A stretch of DNA of 9,080 bases from Halieaceae bacterium (GTDB taxonomy: Bacteria; Pseudomonadota; Gammaproteobacteria; Pseudomonadales; Halieaceae): contig WTHO01000242.1 of assembly GCA_011523115.1 (NCBI GenBank), positions 1 through 9,080 of the forward strand, in the 5' to 3' direction. The number at the start of each line of letters is the position of its first letter. Positions within the stretch are counted from its first letter, which is position 1. This document shows, in pieces, positions 1 through 9,080 of the stretch. The notes under the pieces were generated by a model. It was not told the DNA's origin. It searched no databases and saw only the letters and a program-made list of their open reading frames with translations. The position numbers and the translations under genes were made by a program.

Positions 1-18
1 CGTCCGCTGCGACGTCAT
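1..18 (-). CDS. start of a downstream gene, cut by the window edge (truD by synteny only)
   Basis: An open frame begins on the minus strand just after ispF and leaves the window at base 1. The ATG at 18-16 has an AAGG seven bases upstream, a reasonable ribosome binding site. An in-frame GTG at 39-37 would overlap the ispF stop as GTGA, like other joins in this cluster. Only about six residues (MTSQRT) are visible from the ATG, too few to identify a family. In gammaproteobacteria the gene after ispF is often truD, the tRNA pseudouridine-13 synthase, so that is the natural guess, but it rests on gene order alone. The frame could also be spurious. Confidence 0.3.
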
Positions 19-35
19 GCCAATGCCTTGCTGGC

Positions 36-524
36 TCACTCAGTGGCTCCACCCGAAACGATCAGCGCAACGGCATGACTGGCAATGCCTTCCTCGCGAC
101 CCACAAACCCCAGCCGCTCGGTGGTAGTGGCTTTAATGTTGACCTGCTCGTGGCTCACGCGAAGGTCTTCAGCAATGAGCGCCCGCATCTCGGCGATATG
201 TGGGCCCAAGCGCGGCGCCTGAGCGATCACAGTCAGATCAACGTTACCCACTGACCAGCCAGCAGCTGCCAACTGCTCGACCACCGCGCGCAGCAGCTCC
301 CGGCTATCCGCACCGGAGAACGCCTGGTCGGTATCCGGAAAGTGGCGGCCGATGTCTCCTAACCCCGCGGCGCCCAGCAGCGCGTCACACAGCGCGTGCA
401 GGGCGACGTCACCATCAGAGTGCGCCACCAGACCGCGATCATTGGCAATACGGACGCCGCCGAGCATGACATGGTCACCCTCCCCGAAGGCGTGTACGTC
501 GTAGCCGTGACCGATTCGCATCAT
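36..524 (-). CDS. ispF: 2-C-methyl-D-erythritol 2,4-cyclodiphosphate synthase
   Basis: IspF cyclises CDP-methylerythritol 2-phosphate to methylerythritol 2,4-cyclodiphosphate with release of CMP, in the cytosolic non-mevalonate (MEP) isoprenoid pathway. The N-terminal [11 protein letters not shown] carries the metal-ligand Asp and His of the family. [18 protein letters not shown] supplies the third metal-binding His, and the distal [17 protein letters not shown] matches the conserved C-terminal nucleotide-binding region. Length, about 162 aa, is normal. Three starts are possible: GTG at 533, which overlaps the ispD stop as GTGA; ATG at 524; and ATG at 521, which matches the E. coli MRIGHG start. 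I chose 524 because a GAGAG lies about eight bases upstream, while the purines before the GTG sit too close. The gene directly follows ispD, the enzyme two steps earlier in the pathway. The identification is very secure; the start is not. Confidence 0.96.
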   Translation of the reverse strand: MMRIGHGYDVHAFGEGDHVMLGGVRIANDRGLVAHSDGDVALHALCDALLGAAGLGDIGRHFPDTDQAFSGADSRELLRAVVEQLAAAGWSVGNVDLTVIAQAPRLGPHIAEMRALIAEDLRVSHEQVNIKATTTERLGFVGREEGIASHAVALIVSGGATE

Positions 525-529
525 CTCAA

Positions 530-1225
530 TCACTCTCTTCCCGTTCTCAGCATCAAGTCGGCAAAGGCCAGATCGGCTTCAACCGTCACCTTGATGTTGC
601 TCGTTGGACCCTCCAGAACATGCACCGGCTCTCCAGCCCATTCCATTGCCATCGCTTCATCGGTGACCGCCTGCAGCGCCTCCAGACAACGAGCCAAGGC
701 ATCTTTCAGGGAGTTCAGCGGGAACAACTGTGGTGTCTGTGCCCGCCATAATGTGCTCCGGTCGATGGTCGCTGTCACGGCGCCGTCCTCATTAACCTGC
801 TTCAGCGTATCGGCCACCGGCGACGCCAGAATAACGCCCTCGTTGAGGGACCGTGCCTCTGCGATCAATGCGCTTAGCGAATCAAGAGACAAACAGGGCC
901 GGGCTGCGTCATGCACCAGAACCCAGTCGTCATCTCCCGCCTGCAGCGCAAGATGCTCCAGACCCGCAAGCACCGAATGCGCTCGCTCAGCACCCCCCGG
1001 CACGGTCTGCACCCGCACATCTGAGAGACTCGCGATCGCATCAGCCCGGCGATCCGAGGGGTCCAGCGCCACCACCACCCCGCGCACGTCTGCGCTACCC
1101 AGTAAAGCCCGCAGCGTATGCTCTAGTAGCGGCGCCCCGGCGATTTCACGGTACTGCTTGGGAATGTCCCCACCCAGGCGCCGCCCGGAACCCGCAGCAG
1201 GCACCACCGCCCACAGGCTATTCAT
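530..1225 (-). CDS. ispD: 2-C-methyl-D-erythritol 4-phosphate cytidylyltransferase
   Basis: IspD transfers CMP from CTP to methylerythritol 4-phosphate, the third step of the MEP pathway. The 231-aa protein has the family's N-terminal CTP-binding loop [17 protein letters not shown] (residues 9-25), the HDAARP motif (105-110) and a TIDR Arg near 156. TDEA (188-191) and NIKVT follow, with a conserved Lys near 212; these residues correspond to E. coli Arg157 and Lys213. The ATG at 1225 overlaps the ftsB stop as ATGA, and GAGGAG lies about 11 bases upstream inside ftsB, so translation is probably coupled. It consumes CTP, the product of PyrG encoded earlier in the same cluster. Nothing is missing or truncated. 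Confidence 0.97.
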   Translation of the reverse strand: MNSLWAVVPAAGSGRRLGGDIPKQYREIAGAPLLEHTLRALLGSADVRGVVVALDPSDRRADAIASLSDVRVQTVPGGAERAHSVLAGLEHLALQAGDDDWVLVHDAARPCLSLDSLSALIAEARSLNEGVILASPVADTLKQVNEDGAVTATIDRSTLWRAQTPQLFPLNSLKDALARCLEALQAVTDEAMAMEWAGEPVHVLEGPTSNIKVTVEADLAFADLMLRTGRE

Positions 1226-1505
1226 GGCGAATCGGGCTCCTCAATGAACTGGTAGTACACCTCCCCTTCTTTGATGAGCCCAAGGTTCTCGCGCGCGTTC
1301 TTCTCGACCGCTTCGTTTCCGTTTTGCAGCGCCATCAACTCGCGCGTCAGTGTGGCATTGCGGTCCGACAGCGTCGCATTCTCGGCCTCGGCCTCCTCCA
1401 GTTGACTAGCCAAGCGGTTGGCTTCAGCGAGTCCTCCCTCGGCAAACCATAAGCGGTACTGCAGCAACAGCAGCAGTCCCAGCAGTCCGCCCATCAGCCA
1501 GCGCA

Positions 1506-1506
<1 letters not shown>
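1222..1506 (-). CDS. ftsB: cell division protein FtsB (DivIC family)
   Basis: FtsB is a small bitopic inner-membrane protein that forms the FtsQ-FtsB-FtsL complex of the divisome. The 94-aa product has a very short cytoplasmic end (MRW), one hydrophobic segment at about residues 4-17 rich in Leu, and the LQYRLWF junction that matches LQYSLWF of E. coli FtsB. A coiled-coil-like heptad stretch follows at about 25-65 (EEAEAENATLSDRNATL). The C-terminal ARENLGLIKEGEVYYQFIEE is the typical DivIC-family end. The ATG at 1506 shares a base with the eno stop (TGATG) and has GAGGG about four bases upstream; a TTG at 1509 is possible but would leave almost no spacer. Position between eno and ispD is the standard gammaproteobacterial one. 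Confidence 0.93.
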
Positions 1507-2813
<1,307 letters not shown>

Positions 2814-2821
2814 CTACAAAT

Positions 2822-5352
<2,531 letters not shown>

Positions 5353-5371
5353 CTATTTTGACGCCTCTCGG

Positions 5372-5394
5372 GATCGTCTCTCCGATGGACGATC
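5372..5394. repeat. inverted repeat GATCGTC-N9-GACGATC in the pyrG leader
   Basis: Perfect seven-base arms lie at 5372-5378 and 5388-5394, separated by nine bases. It sits immediately downstream of the proposed pyrG -10 box, so it covers the predicted transcription start and the first transcribed bases. That position fits either an operator for a repressor or a 5' stem-loop in the mRNA. The arms are visible in the sequence; the function is inferred. Confidence 0.5.
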
Positions 5395-5423
5395 AGTCTA
5401 ACAGGAAGCCCCCTTGGGCTCAA
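5395..5423 (-). promoter_or_regulatory. candidate sigma70 promoter for pyrG and downstream genes
   Basis: Reading the minus strand, TTGAGC (5423-5418, four of six to TTGACA) is followed after exactly 17 bases by TAGACT (5400-5395, four of six to TATAAT). The bases TGT stand directly before it, giving an extended -10. Transcription would begin near 5388, leaving a leader of about 69 bases before the pyrG ATG. It is the best promoter-like sequence in the window and lies in the only sizeable gap of the minus-strand cluster. It is a consensus match by eye, not a proven promoter. Confidence 0.42.
5407..5420 (-). other. short GC-rich hairpin just after tilS
   Basis: AGCCC and GGGCT arms (5407-5411 and 5416-5420) flank a four-base loop, a few bases after the tilS stop. 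On the minus-strand RNA it is followed by UCCUGUUAG, which has no U run, so an intrinsic terminator is unlikely. It lies within the -35/-10 spacer of the proposed pyrG promoter and may be incidental. Confidence 0.2.
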
Positions 5424-5424
5424 T

Positions 5425-6729
5425 TCATACGGCGTTAAAAAGACGCCATACCGGACGCAAGCCGCCCTCCGACCCTTCCAGTGCGTCGCTCGTTTCAGGC
5501 CCCAGAGGCCCTGCGCACACTAGCCATACGGGTTGATTTTGTGAGGTAAGCACGGGCAGATACGGCCGCCACCACGGCGGTATCCTCAGCTCCTGGCACC
5601 AGTGTTTGACCGGTTTTTGGGGTCGATTCAGCGGTGTCACCCGATCCAGTTCGCCGCTCAGCACACATTGAAGCTGAGCACCCCGTCTCAGCCCGGGGCC
5701 GGCGATGGCAGGCTCCCAGCGCAACTCGCCCCAGCGGCCGGATAACGCCTCGCCCACCACCAGCGCCTCGGGGAAACCCTCAGCTAGCACCGGATTGCCC
5801 GCGCGAATCACCAGCCCCCCCCAGACCCTGAGGGTATGTTCACCCCAGATCAGCTCTGGAGATCGGTCCTGTTTTGCGGTGAGGGCTTGCCGCGCCAATT
5901 CGACCAGACGTTTTTGATCAGGGCACTCAATATCGGATTCACCCAGCCACTGATGAATCGCCGCCGCCAACTGGGGCGGATCCAATGCGCCGTCGACTGC
6001 CAGCGCCGGCTCGCCCATCACCGTTGCAGTCCGCTCGAGCGGCATCGTGCTGAGGCGCCGCTGAGTCAGCGCCTGGAGCTCGGCAGCGCGCGTCACGGTC
6101 TCTCGGTACGCCGGCCAGCGCTCGCCAATCGCGGGCAAGACCACCTGCCTGAGATAGTTTCTGTCTTGCTTCACCTCAAAATTGCTGGGGTCGCGCACGT
6201 GCTCGAGACCCGCGGCCTCGACCGCCGCACGGAGTGTTGTTGAAGATACCTGCAGGAACGGTCTGAAAAGGTGCCCCTTACCGCAGCGTCGTTGCTGTGG
6301 GATCCCTGCCAAACCGCGGGGGCCCGCCCCCCTCAGCAACCGCAGCAACACCGTCTCCACCTGATCATCGATGTGATGGGCCGTAAACAGCACCTCGTCC
6401 TGCTCCAGCACTTGCTCGAAAGCGTTGTAGCGTTCGCGGCGAGCGTCAGCCTCAAGCCCGCGACCGGAGGACAGAACCTCGCAGTCGGCGATCACCAACG
6501 GGACCCGTAACGCATCCGCATGTCGCTGGCAAAGTTGACTCCACTCGCCGGCGTCAGGGTGCAGGTGGTGATTCACGTGGATCGCATGAATGGGAGGCGC
6601 AGACTGCTCAGCCGCGAGTGCTGACAGCGCATGGAGCAAGGCGACACTGTCAGCACCGCCTGACAGCGCCACCCACCAGCGCGGGGCCGACATCACCGAT
6701 TCAGGTAAGGAACTCAGGTACTGGCGCAT
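5425..6729 (-). CDS. tilS: tRNA(Ile)-lysidine synthase
   Basis: TilS attaches lysine to C34 of the CAU-anticodon isoleucine tRNA, converting it to lysidine so that it reads AUA and accepts isoleucine. The 434-aa protein opens with the PP-loop ATP pyrophosphatase motif SGGADS (23-28). Next come the HVNHHLHPDA block (51-60) and TAHHIDDQVETVLLRLLRG (116-134), then DPSN and RNYLR (180-194), which end the N-terminal catalytic domain. The C-terminal substrate-binding domain is less conserved, but KHWCQELRIPPWWR (375-388) matches its typical core. The ATG at 6729 lies 17 bp after accA with no clear Shine-Dalgarno sequence, so translation may depend on accA ribosomes; a later ATG at residue 13 is less likely. 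The accA-tilS pairing occurs in other gammaproteobacteria. Confidence 0.95.
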   Translation of the reverse strand: MRQYLSSLPESVMSAPRWWVALSGGADSVALLHALSALAAEQSAPPIHAIHVNHHLHPDAGEWSQLCQRHADALRVPLVIADCEVLSSGRGLEADARRERYNAFEQVLEQDEVLFTAHHIDDQVETVLLRLLRGAGPRGLAGIPQQRRCGKGHLFRPFLQVSSTTLRAAVEAAGLEHVRDPSNFEVKQDRNYLRQVVLPAIGERWPAYRETVTRAAELQALTQRRLSTMPLERTATVMGEPALAVDGALDPPQLAAAIHQWLGESDIECPDQKRLVELARQALTAKQDRSPELIWGEHTLRVWGGLVIRAGNPVLAEGFPEALVVGEALSGRWGELRWEPAIAGPGLRRGAQLQCVLSGELDRVTPLNRPQKPVKHWCQELRIPPWWRPYLPVLTSQNQPVWLVCAGPLGPETSDALEGSEGGLRPVWRLFNAV

Positions 6730-6746
6730 GGGTCGCGCATCGGGCG

Positions 6747-7694
6747 TTAGTTGCCGTAGGACATCAGCCTTCGGTAGCGCGCCTCAAGCATGGCATCGGT
6801 GTCCATCGACGACAGTCGGTCCACCTGCTGCAGTAAGTGCTGCTTTAACCGGGCGGCCATCTCAACAGGGTCGCGATGAGCACCACCGAGTGGCTCCGGA
6901 ATCGTCGCATCGACGATTCCCAGCTCCTCGAGCTTGGTTGAGGTCACCCCCATCGCCGCCGCCGCATCCGGGGCAAACTCGGAGCTCTTCCAGATGATGT
7001 TGGCACACCCCTCCGGTGAGATCACAAAGTAAGTGGCGTACTGCAACATGGCCAGATGGTCACCGACGCCGATCCCCAAAGCACCGCCTGAGGAGCCCTC
7101 GCCAATCACGATACAGACCAGAGGCGTCCTGAGCCGCGACATCACGGCAAGATTCTGCGCAATCGCCTCAGAAATTCCCCGCTCCTCGGAATCGATGCCG
7201 GGGTAGGCGCCGGGAGTGTCGATGAGCGTAATCACCGGCATCTTGAAACGCTCAGCCATTTCCATGAGGCGCATGGCCTTTCGGTATCCCTCTGGTTTGG
7301 GCATCCCGAAATTCCTATAAACCTTGTCTTTTACCGCACGGCCCTTTTCCTGACCGATGACCATCACCGGCTTCCCATCGAGGCGCGCAACGCCTCCGAC
7401 AATCGCCTTGTCGTCGGCGAAGTGGCGATCACCATGCAGTTCGTCAAATTCGGTAAAGATCTCGGGAATATAATCGAGGGAGTACGGTCTTTGCGGATGG
7501 CGCGCCACTCTGACAATGTCCCAGGCGCTGAGGTCGGTGTAAATCTTCTCGGTCAGCGCGGTGGACTTCTCGCGAAGGCGATCAATCTCGTCGGCCAGAT
7601 TCAGGTCAGCGCCCTCACTGACGCCCTGCAGTTCCTCGATTTTCATCTCGAGTTCCGCGATGGGCTGTTCAAAGTCGAGGTAATTGGGATTCAT
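6747..7694 (-). CDS. accA: acetyl-CoA carboxylase carboxyltransferase subunit alpha
   Basis: AccA pairs with AccD to transfer the carboxyl group from biotin carrier protein to acetyl-CoA, giving malonyl-CoA for fatty-acid synthesis. The 315-aa product starts [16 protein letters not shown], matching the E. coli [16 protein letters not shown], so the ATG at 7694 is right and the in-frame TTG at 7727 is rejected. Conserved blocks are [22 protein letters not shown] (about 159-166), [15 protein letters not shown] (about 198-212), [13 protein letters not shown] and [11 protein letters not shown], ending in the family-typical RLMSYGN. The usual GEGGSGGALA glycine loop reads [10 protein letters not shown] here, a modest change. 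There is no strong Shine-Dalgarno sequence. It is the first gene of the minus-strand cluster and diverges from the dus gene. Confidence 0.97.
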   Translation of the reverse strand: MNPNYLDFEQPIAELEMKIEELQGVSEGADLNLADEIDRLREKSTALTEKIYTDLSAWDIVRVARHPQRPYSLDYIPEIFTEFDELHGDRHFADDKAIVGGVARLDGKPVMVIGQEKGRAVKDKVYRNFGMPKPEGYRKAMRLMEMAERFKMPVITLIDTPGAYPGIDSEERGISEAIAQNLAVMSRLRTPLVCIVIGEGSSGGALGIGVGDHLAMLQYATYFVISPEGCANIIWKSSEFAPDAAAAMGVTSTKLEELGIVDATIPEPLGGAHRDPVEMAARLKQHLLQQVDRLSSMDTDAMLEARYRRLMSYGN

Positions 7695-7742
7695 GACAGG
7701 ACACCAACCGTCAATGGGGTACGGCAATCATCGGGGTGCGGG

Positions 7743-7771
7743 AGTCTACAAAGGCCCGCGCCCGACGTCAC
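7743..7771 (-). promoter_or_regulatory. candidate sigma70 promoter for accA
   Basis: On the minus strand GTGACG (7771-7766, four of six to TTGACA) and TAGACT (7748-7743, four of six to TATAAT) are 17 bases apart. Transcription would begin near 7736, giving a leader of about 42 bases before the accA ATG. The -10 hexamer is identical to the one proposed upstream of pyrG. This is a match by eye in a GC-rich gap, so it is tentative. Confidence 0.35.
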
Positions 7772-7813
7772 GCCCACTGTTAAAAAGTCAGGTATATCGT
7801 TACCCTGCCGGCC

Positions 7814-8803
7814 ATGACCGCACTGCAGGGCAATATACCTCGATTGATACTCGCTCCGATGGAGGGGGTAGTCGATGCGGTGATGCGCGATCAACTCACC
7901 CGACTCGGCGGTTATGAGCGGTGCGTCACTGAGTTTGTCCGCGTATCTCAAACACTCCTCCCCAAGCGCGTTTTTATCCGTTATTCACCCGAGTTACAGC
8001 GGGGCGGAGTCACTGCCTCCGGCACCCCCGTTTTTTTACAGCTCCTGGGCTCCGACCCCGAGCTGATGGCCGCCAATGCCGAGCGAGCCGCCCAATTGGG
8101 CGCGCCGGGCATCGACCTCAACTTCGGATGCCCCGCCAAAACGGTAAACCGCTCGCAAGGTGGCGCAGCATTATTACGATCACCGGACCTGATCAGATCG
8201 ATTTGTGAGCGCGTGCGAGAGCGCGTGCCCCACGCGACTCCCGTGACGGCAAAAATCCGTCTGGGGTATGACACTGACGACAACTTTGAGGAGATTCTCG
8301 ACGCGCTCGCGGCGGTCGCACTTACCGAAGTCACGATCCACGCGCGCACGCGGCGTCAAGGCTATCGCCCCCCAGCGCATTGGCACAGACTCCGCGATGC
8401 CCGCAACCGGCTCCCCTTTCCAGTGATCGCAAATGGAGAGCTCTGGACCCCTGGCGACATTGCTCGCTGCGCTGAAGTCAGTGGCAGTAGCGCCTTCATG
8501 CTGGGCAGGGGCGCACTGTGCCGTCCTGACTTGGGCGCCGCGATCAAAGCCTATTACCGCGGAGAGGCACCCCCGTCGTTTGACTGGCAGGATGCCCGCG
8601 AACTGCTGATTCATTTTTTGGAGCAGAACCGACGTTTGTACGACCCGCGCTATGCGGTCAACCCGGTGAAGCAATGGCTGGTTTATCTGAAAGTCTATTA
8701 CCCGCAGGCGGCTGCGCTGTTCAGCGCAGTGAAGCGCGTCACTGACGCAGACGAGATGGCTTCAGCGCTATCGCGGGACGAACCGCTGGCGGCAGCCGCG
8801 TGA
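7814..8803 (+). CDS. dusC: tRNA-dihydrouridine synthase, DusC type
   Basis: Dus enzymes are FMN flavoproteins that reduce uridines of the tRNA D-loop with NADPH; DusC acts on U16. The 329-aa protein has LAPMEGVVD (12-21), where the DusC subfamily has LAPMEGVLD. The catalytic block DLNFGCPAKTVN has Cys106, and TAKIRLGYD carries Lys147. HARTRRQGY (His176), VIANGEL (204-210) and MLGRGAL (229-235) complete the FMN and phosphate sites of the TIM barrel; a helical C-terminal domain follows. EFVRV and PELQ near the N terminus and the VKQWLVYL stretch also resemble DusC more than DusA or DusB. The protein is slightly longer than the E. coli enzyme (315 aa), with an N-terminal extension before LILAPMEG. 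No clear Shine-Dalgarno sequence precedes the ATG at 7814; TTG at codon 11 is a possible later start. Subfamily choice is by resemblance. Confidence 0.88.
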   Translation: MTALQGNIPRLILAPMEGVVDAVMRDQLTRLGGYERCVTEFVRVSQTLLPKRVFIRYSPELQRGGVTASGTPVFLQLLGSDPELMAANAERAAQLGAPGIDLNFGCPAKTVNRSQGGAALLRSPDLIRSICERVRERVPHATPVTAKIRLGYDTDDNFEEILDALAAVALTEVTIHARTRRQGYRPPAHWHRLRDARNRLPFPVIANGELWTPGDIARCAEVSGSSAFMLGRGALCRPDLGAAIKAYYRGEAPPSFDWQDARELLIHFLEQNRRLYDPRYAVNPVKQWLVYLKVYYPQAAALFSAVKRVTDADEMASALSRDEPLAAAA

Positions 8804-8811
8804 TGCACAGG

Positions 8812-8839
8812 GGCGTCGCCGGCGAAGGCCGGTGCCGTC
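8812..8839 (+). terminator. stable stem-loop after dusC, possible terminator
   Basis: Nine bases after the dusC stop, CCGGC and GCCGG pair around a GAAG loop (8824-8827). The stem extends outward to 8812/8839 with two G-T wobbles and one mismatch, about 11 pairs in all. The downstream sequence GTCACTTTACTTG is only mildly T-rich and lacks a run of Ts, so it is not a canonical intrinsic terminator. It could still end or protect the dusC transcript, separating it from the transporter gene. Confidence 0.4.
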
Positions 8840-8857
8840 GTCACTTTACTTGCACAC

Positions 8858-8877
8858 CACATCATGAAAACGATGTG
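8858..8877. repeat. inverted repeat CACATC-N8-GATGTG upstream of the transporter gene
   Basis: Six-base perfect arms lie at 8858-8863 and 8872-8877. A competing pairing GCACA (8852-8856) with TGTGC (8874-8878) uses overlapping bases. It lies 23 bases before the transporter ATG, close enough to be an operator or a 5' leader structure. I see no convincing -35/-10 pair in this 97-bp gap. Confidence 0.35.
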
Positions 8878-8900
8878 CGACTAATCAGGACGCTACAAAC

Positions 8901-9080
8901 ATGACGTCGACAACCACTGGAACCCACGGCGATCTGTGGGGGCACCCCAAAGGGCTCTACATCTGCTTTGGCACCGAGCTTTGGGAGCGCTTCTCCTTTT
9001 ACGGCATGAAGTACCTGCTGCTTCTTTACCTCACAAAATACCACCTGTTTTCAGACGCGGCCGGATTGGGTGTGCTGGGT
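8901..9080 (+). CDS. peptide MFS transporter, POT/PTR2 family (N-terminal part)
   Basis: Sixty codons are visible before the right edge, with no stop. [30 protein letters not shown] (residues 15-44) contains the diagnostic ExxERFxxY signature (Glu26, Glu29, Arg30) in the first membrane helix of proton-coupled oligopeptide transporters. These import di- and tripeptides across the inner membrane using the proton gradient, and the ExxER residues take part in proton coupling. The ATG at 8901 has AGGA ten bases upstream, a slightly long but acceptable spacing. The short polar N terminus ([11 protein letters not shown]) is usual for the family. Substrate and exact subfamily cannot be told from this fragment. 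It shares strand with dusC but is separated by 97 bp and a stem-loop, so it is probably transcribed on its own. Confidence 0.88.
   Translation, partial: MTSTTTGTHGDLWGHPKGLYICFGTELWERFSFYGMKYLLLLYLTKYHLFSDAAGLGVLG

Noticed and set aside
396..1247. Plus-strand open frame of 283 codons opposite ispF and ispD
   Set aside because: It lies wholly over two well-identified genes and is rich in Ser, Arg, Thr and Ala without any domain, typical of a shadow frame.
5431..5447. GGCGT/ACGCC hairpin with an A/T run at the end of tilS
   Set aside because: The U run on the minus-strand RNA is in the loop rather than after the stem, and the sequence is coding, so it is not a terminator.
7695..7727. Upstream TTG start for accA
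   Set aside because: The added residues ([11 protein letters not shown]) are not found in AccA. The ATG at 7694 matches the family N terminus, and the proposed -10 box would lie too close to the TTG.
7691..7951. Minus-strand frame of 86 codons across the accA-dusC gap
   Set aside because: It overlaps the dusC N-terminal coding region and the accA promoter area, has no recognisable features, and needs an antisense start within dusC.
8180..8674. Minus-strand open frame of 164 codons opposite dusC
   Set aside because: It is a mirror frame of a motif-complete Dus gene with no domain of its own.

Overview
The window is a compact, GC-rich chromosomal segment of housekeeping genes. It most likely comes from a gammaproteobacterium. 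The evidence is the gene order accA-tilS-pyrG-kdsA-eno-ftsB-ispD-ispF, a recognisable gammaproteobacterial arrangement (the accA-tilS-pyrG join resembles the Pseudomonas-type layout). A Gram-negative outer membrane is implied by KdsA (lipopolysaccharide Kdo synthesis), and the proteins resemble their E. coli counterparts, with PyrG keeping E. coli numbering for its catalytic triad. I cannot name the genus.

Layout: positions 7694 down to 1 are read on the minus strand. In transcription order these are accA (fatty-acid synthesis), tilS (tRNA-Ile2 lysidine), pyrG (CTP), kdsA (Kdo-8-phosphate), eno (glycolysis), ftsB (divisome), ispD and ispF (non-mevalonate isoprenoid pathway). The first codons of a further gene, possibly truD, follow at the left edge. 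Gene joins are very tight: 17 bp between accA and tilS, 4-base GTGA or ATGA overlaps at pyrG/kdsA and ftsB/ispD, a TGATG join at eno/ftsB, and 26 bp between kdsA and eno. The only sizeable gap on this strand is about 105 bp between tilS and pyrG. It holds a good sigma70-like promoter candidate with an inverted repeat at its predicted start site. The gene set links precursor supply for membrane lipid, LPS, undecaprenyl carriers and nucleotides to cell division and translation fidelity.

On the plus strand, a DusC-type tRNA dihydrouridine synthase gene (7814-8803) diverges from accA across a gap of about 119 bp. A stable stem-loop follows it, and then a peptide transporter gene of the POT/PTR2 family that runs off the right edge (from 8901).

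No RNA gene, CRISPR array, insertion sequence, prophage or defence gene is visible, and no stretch over 300 bp lacks a gene. I see no undescribed system here. The points worth a second look are small regulatory structures in the three intergenic gaps and the mostly overlapping gene joins.
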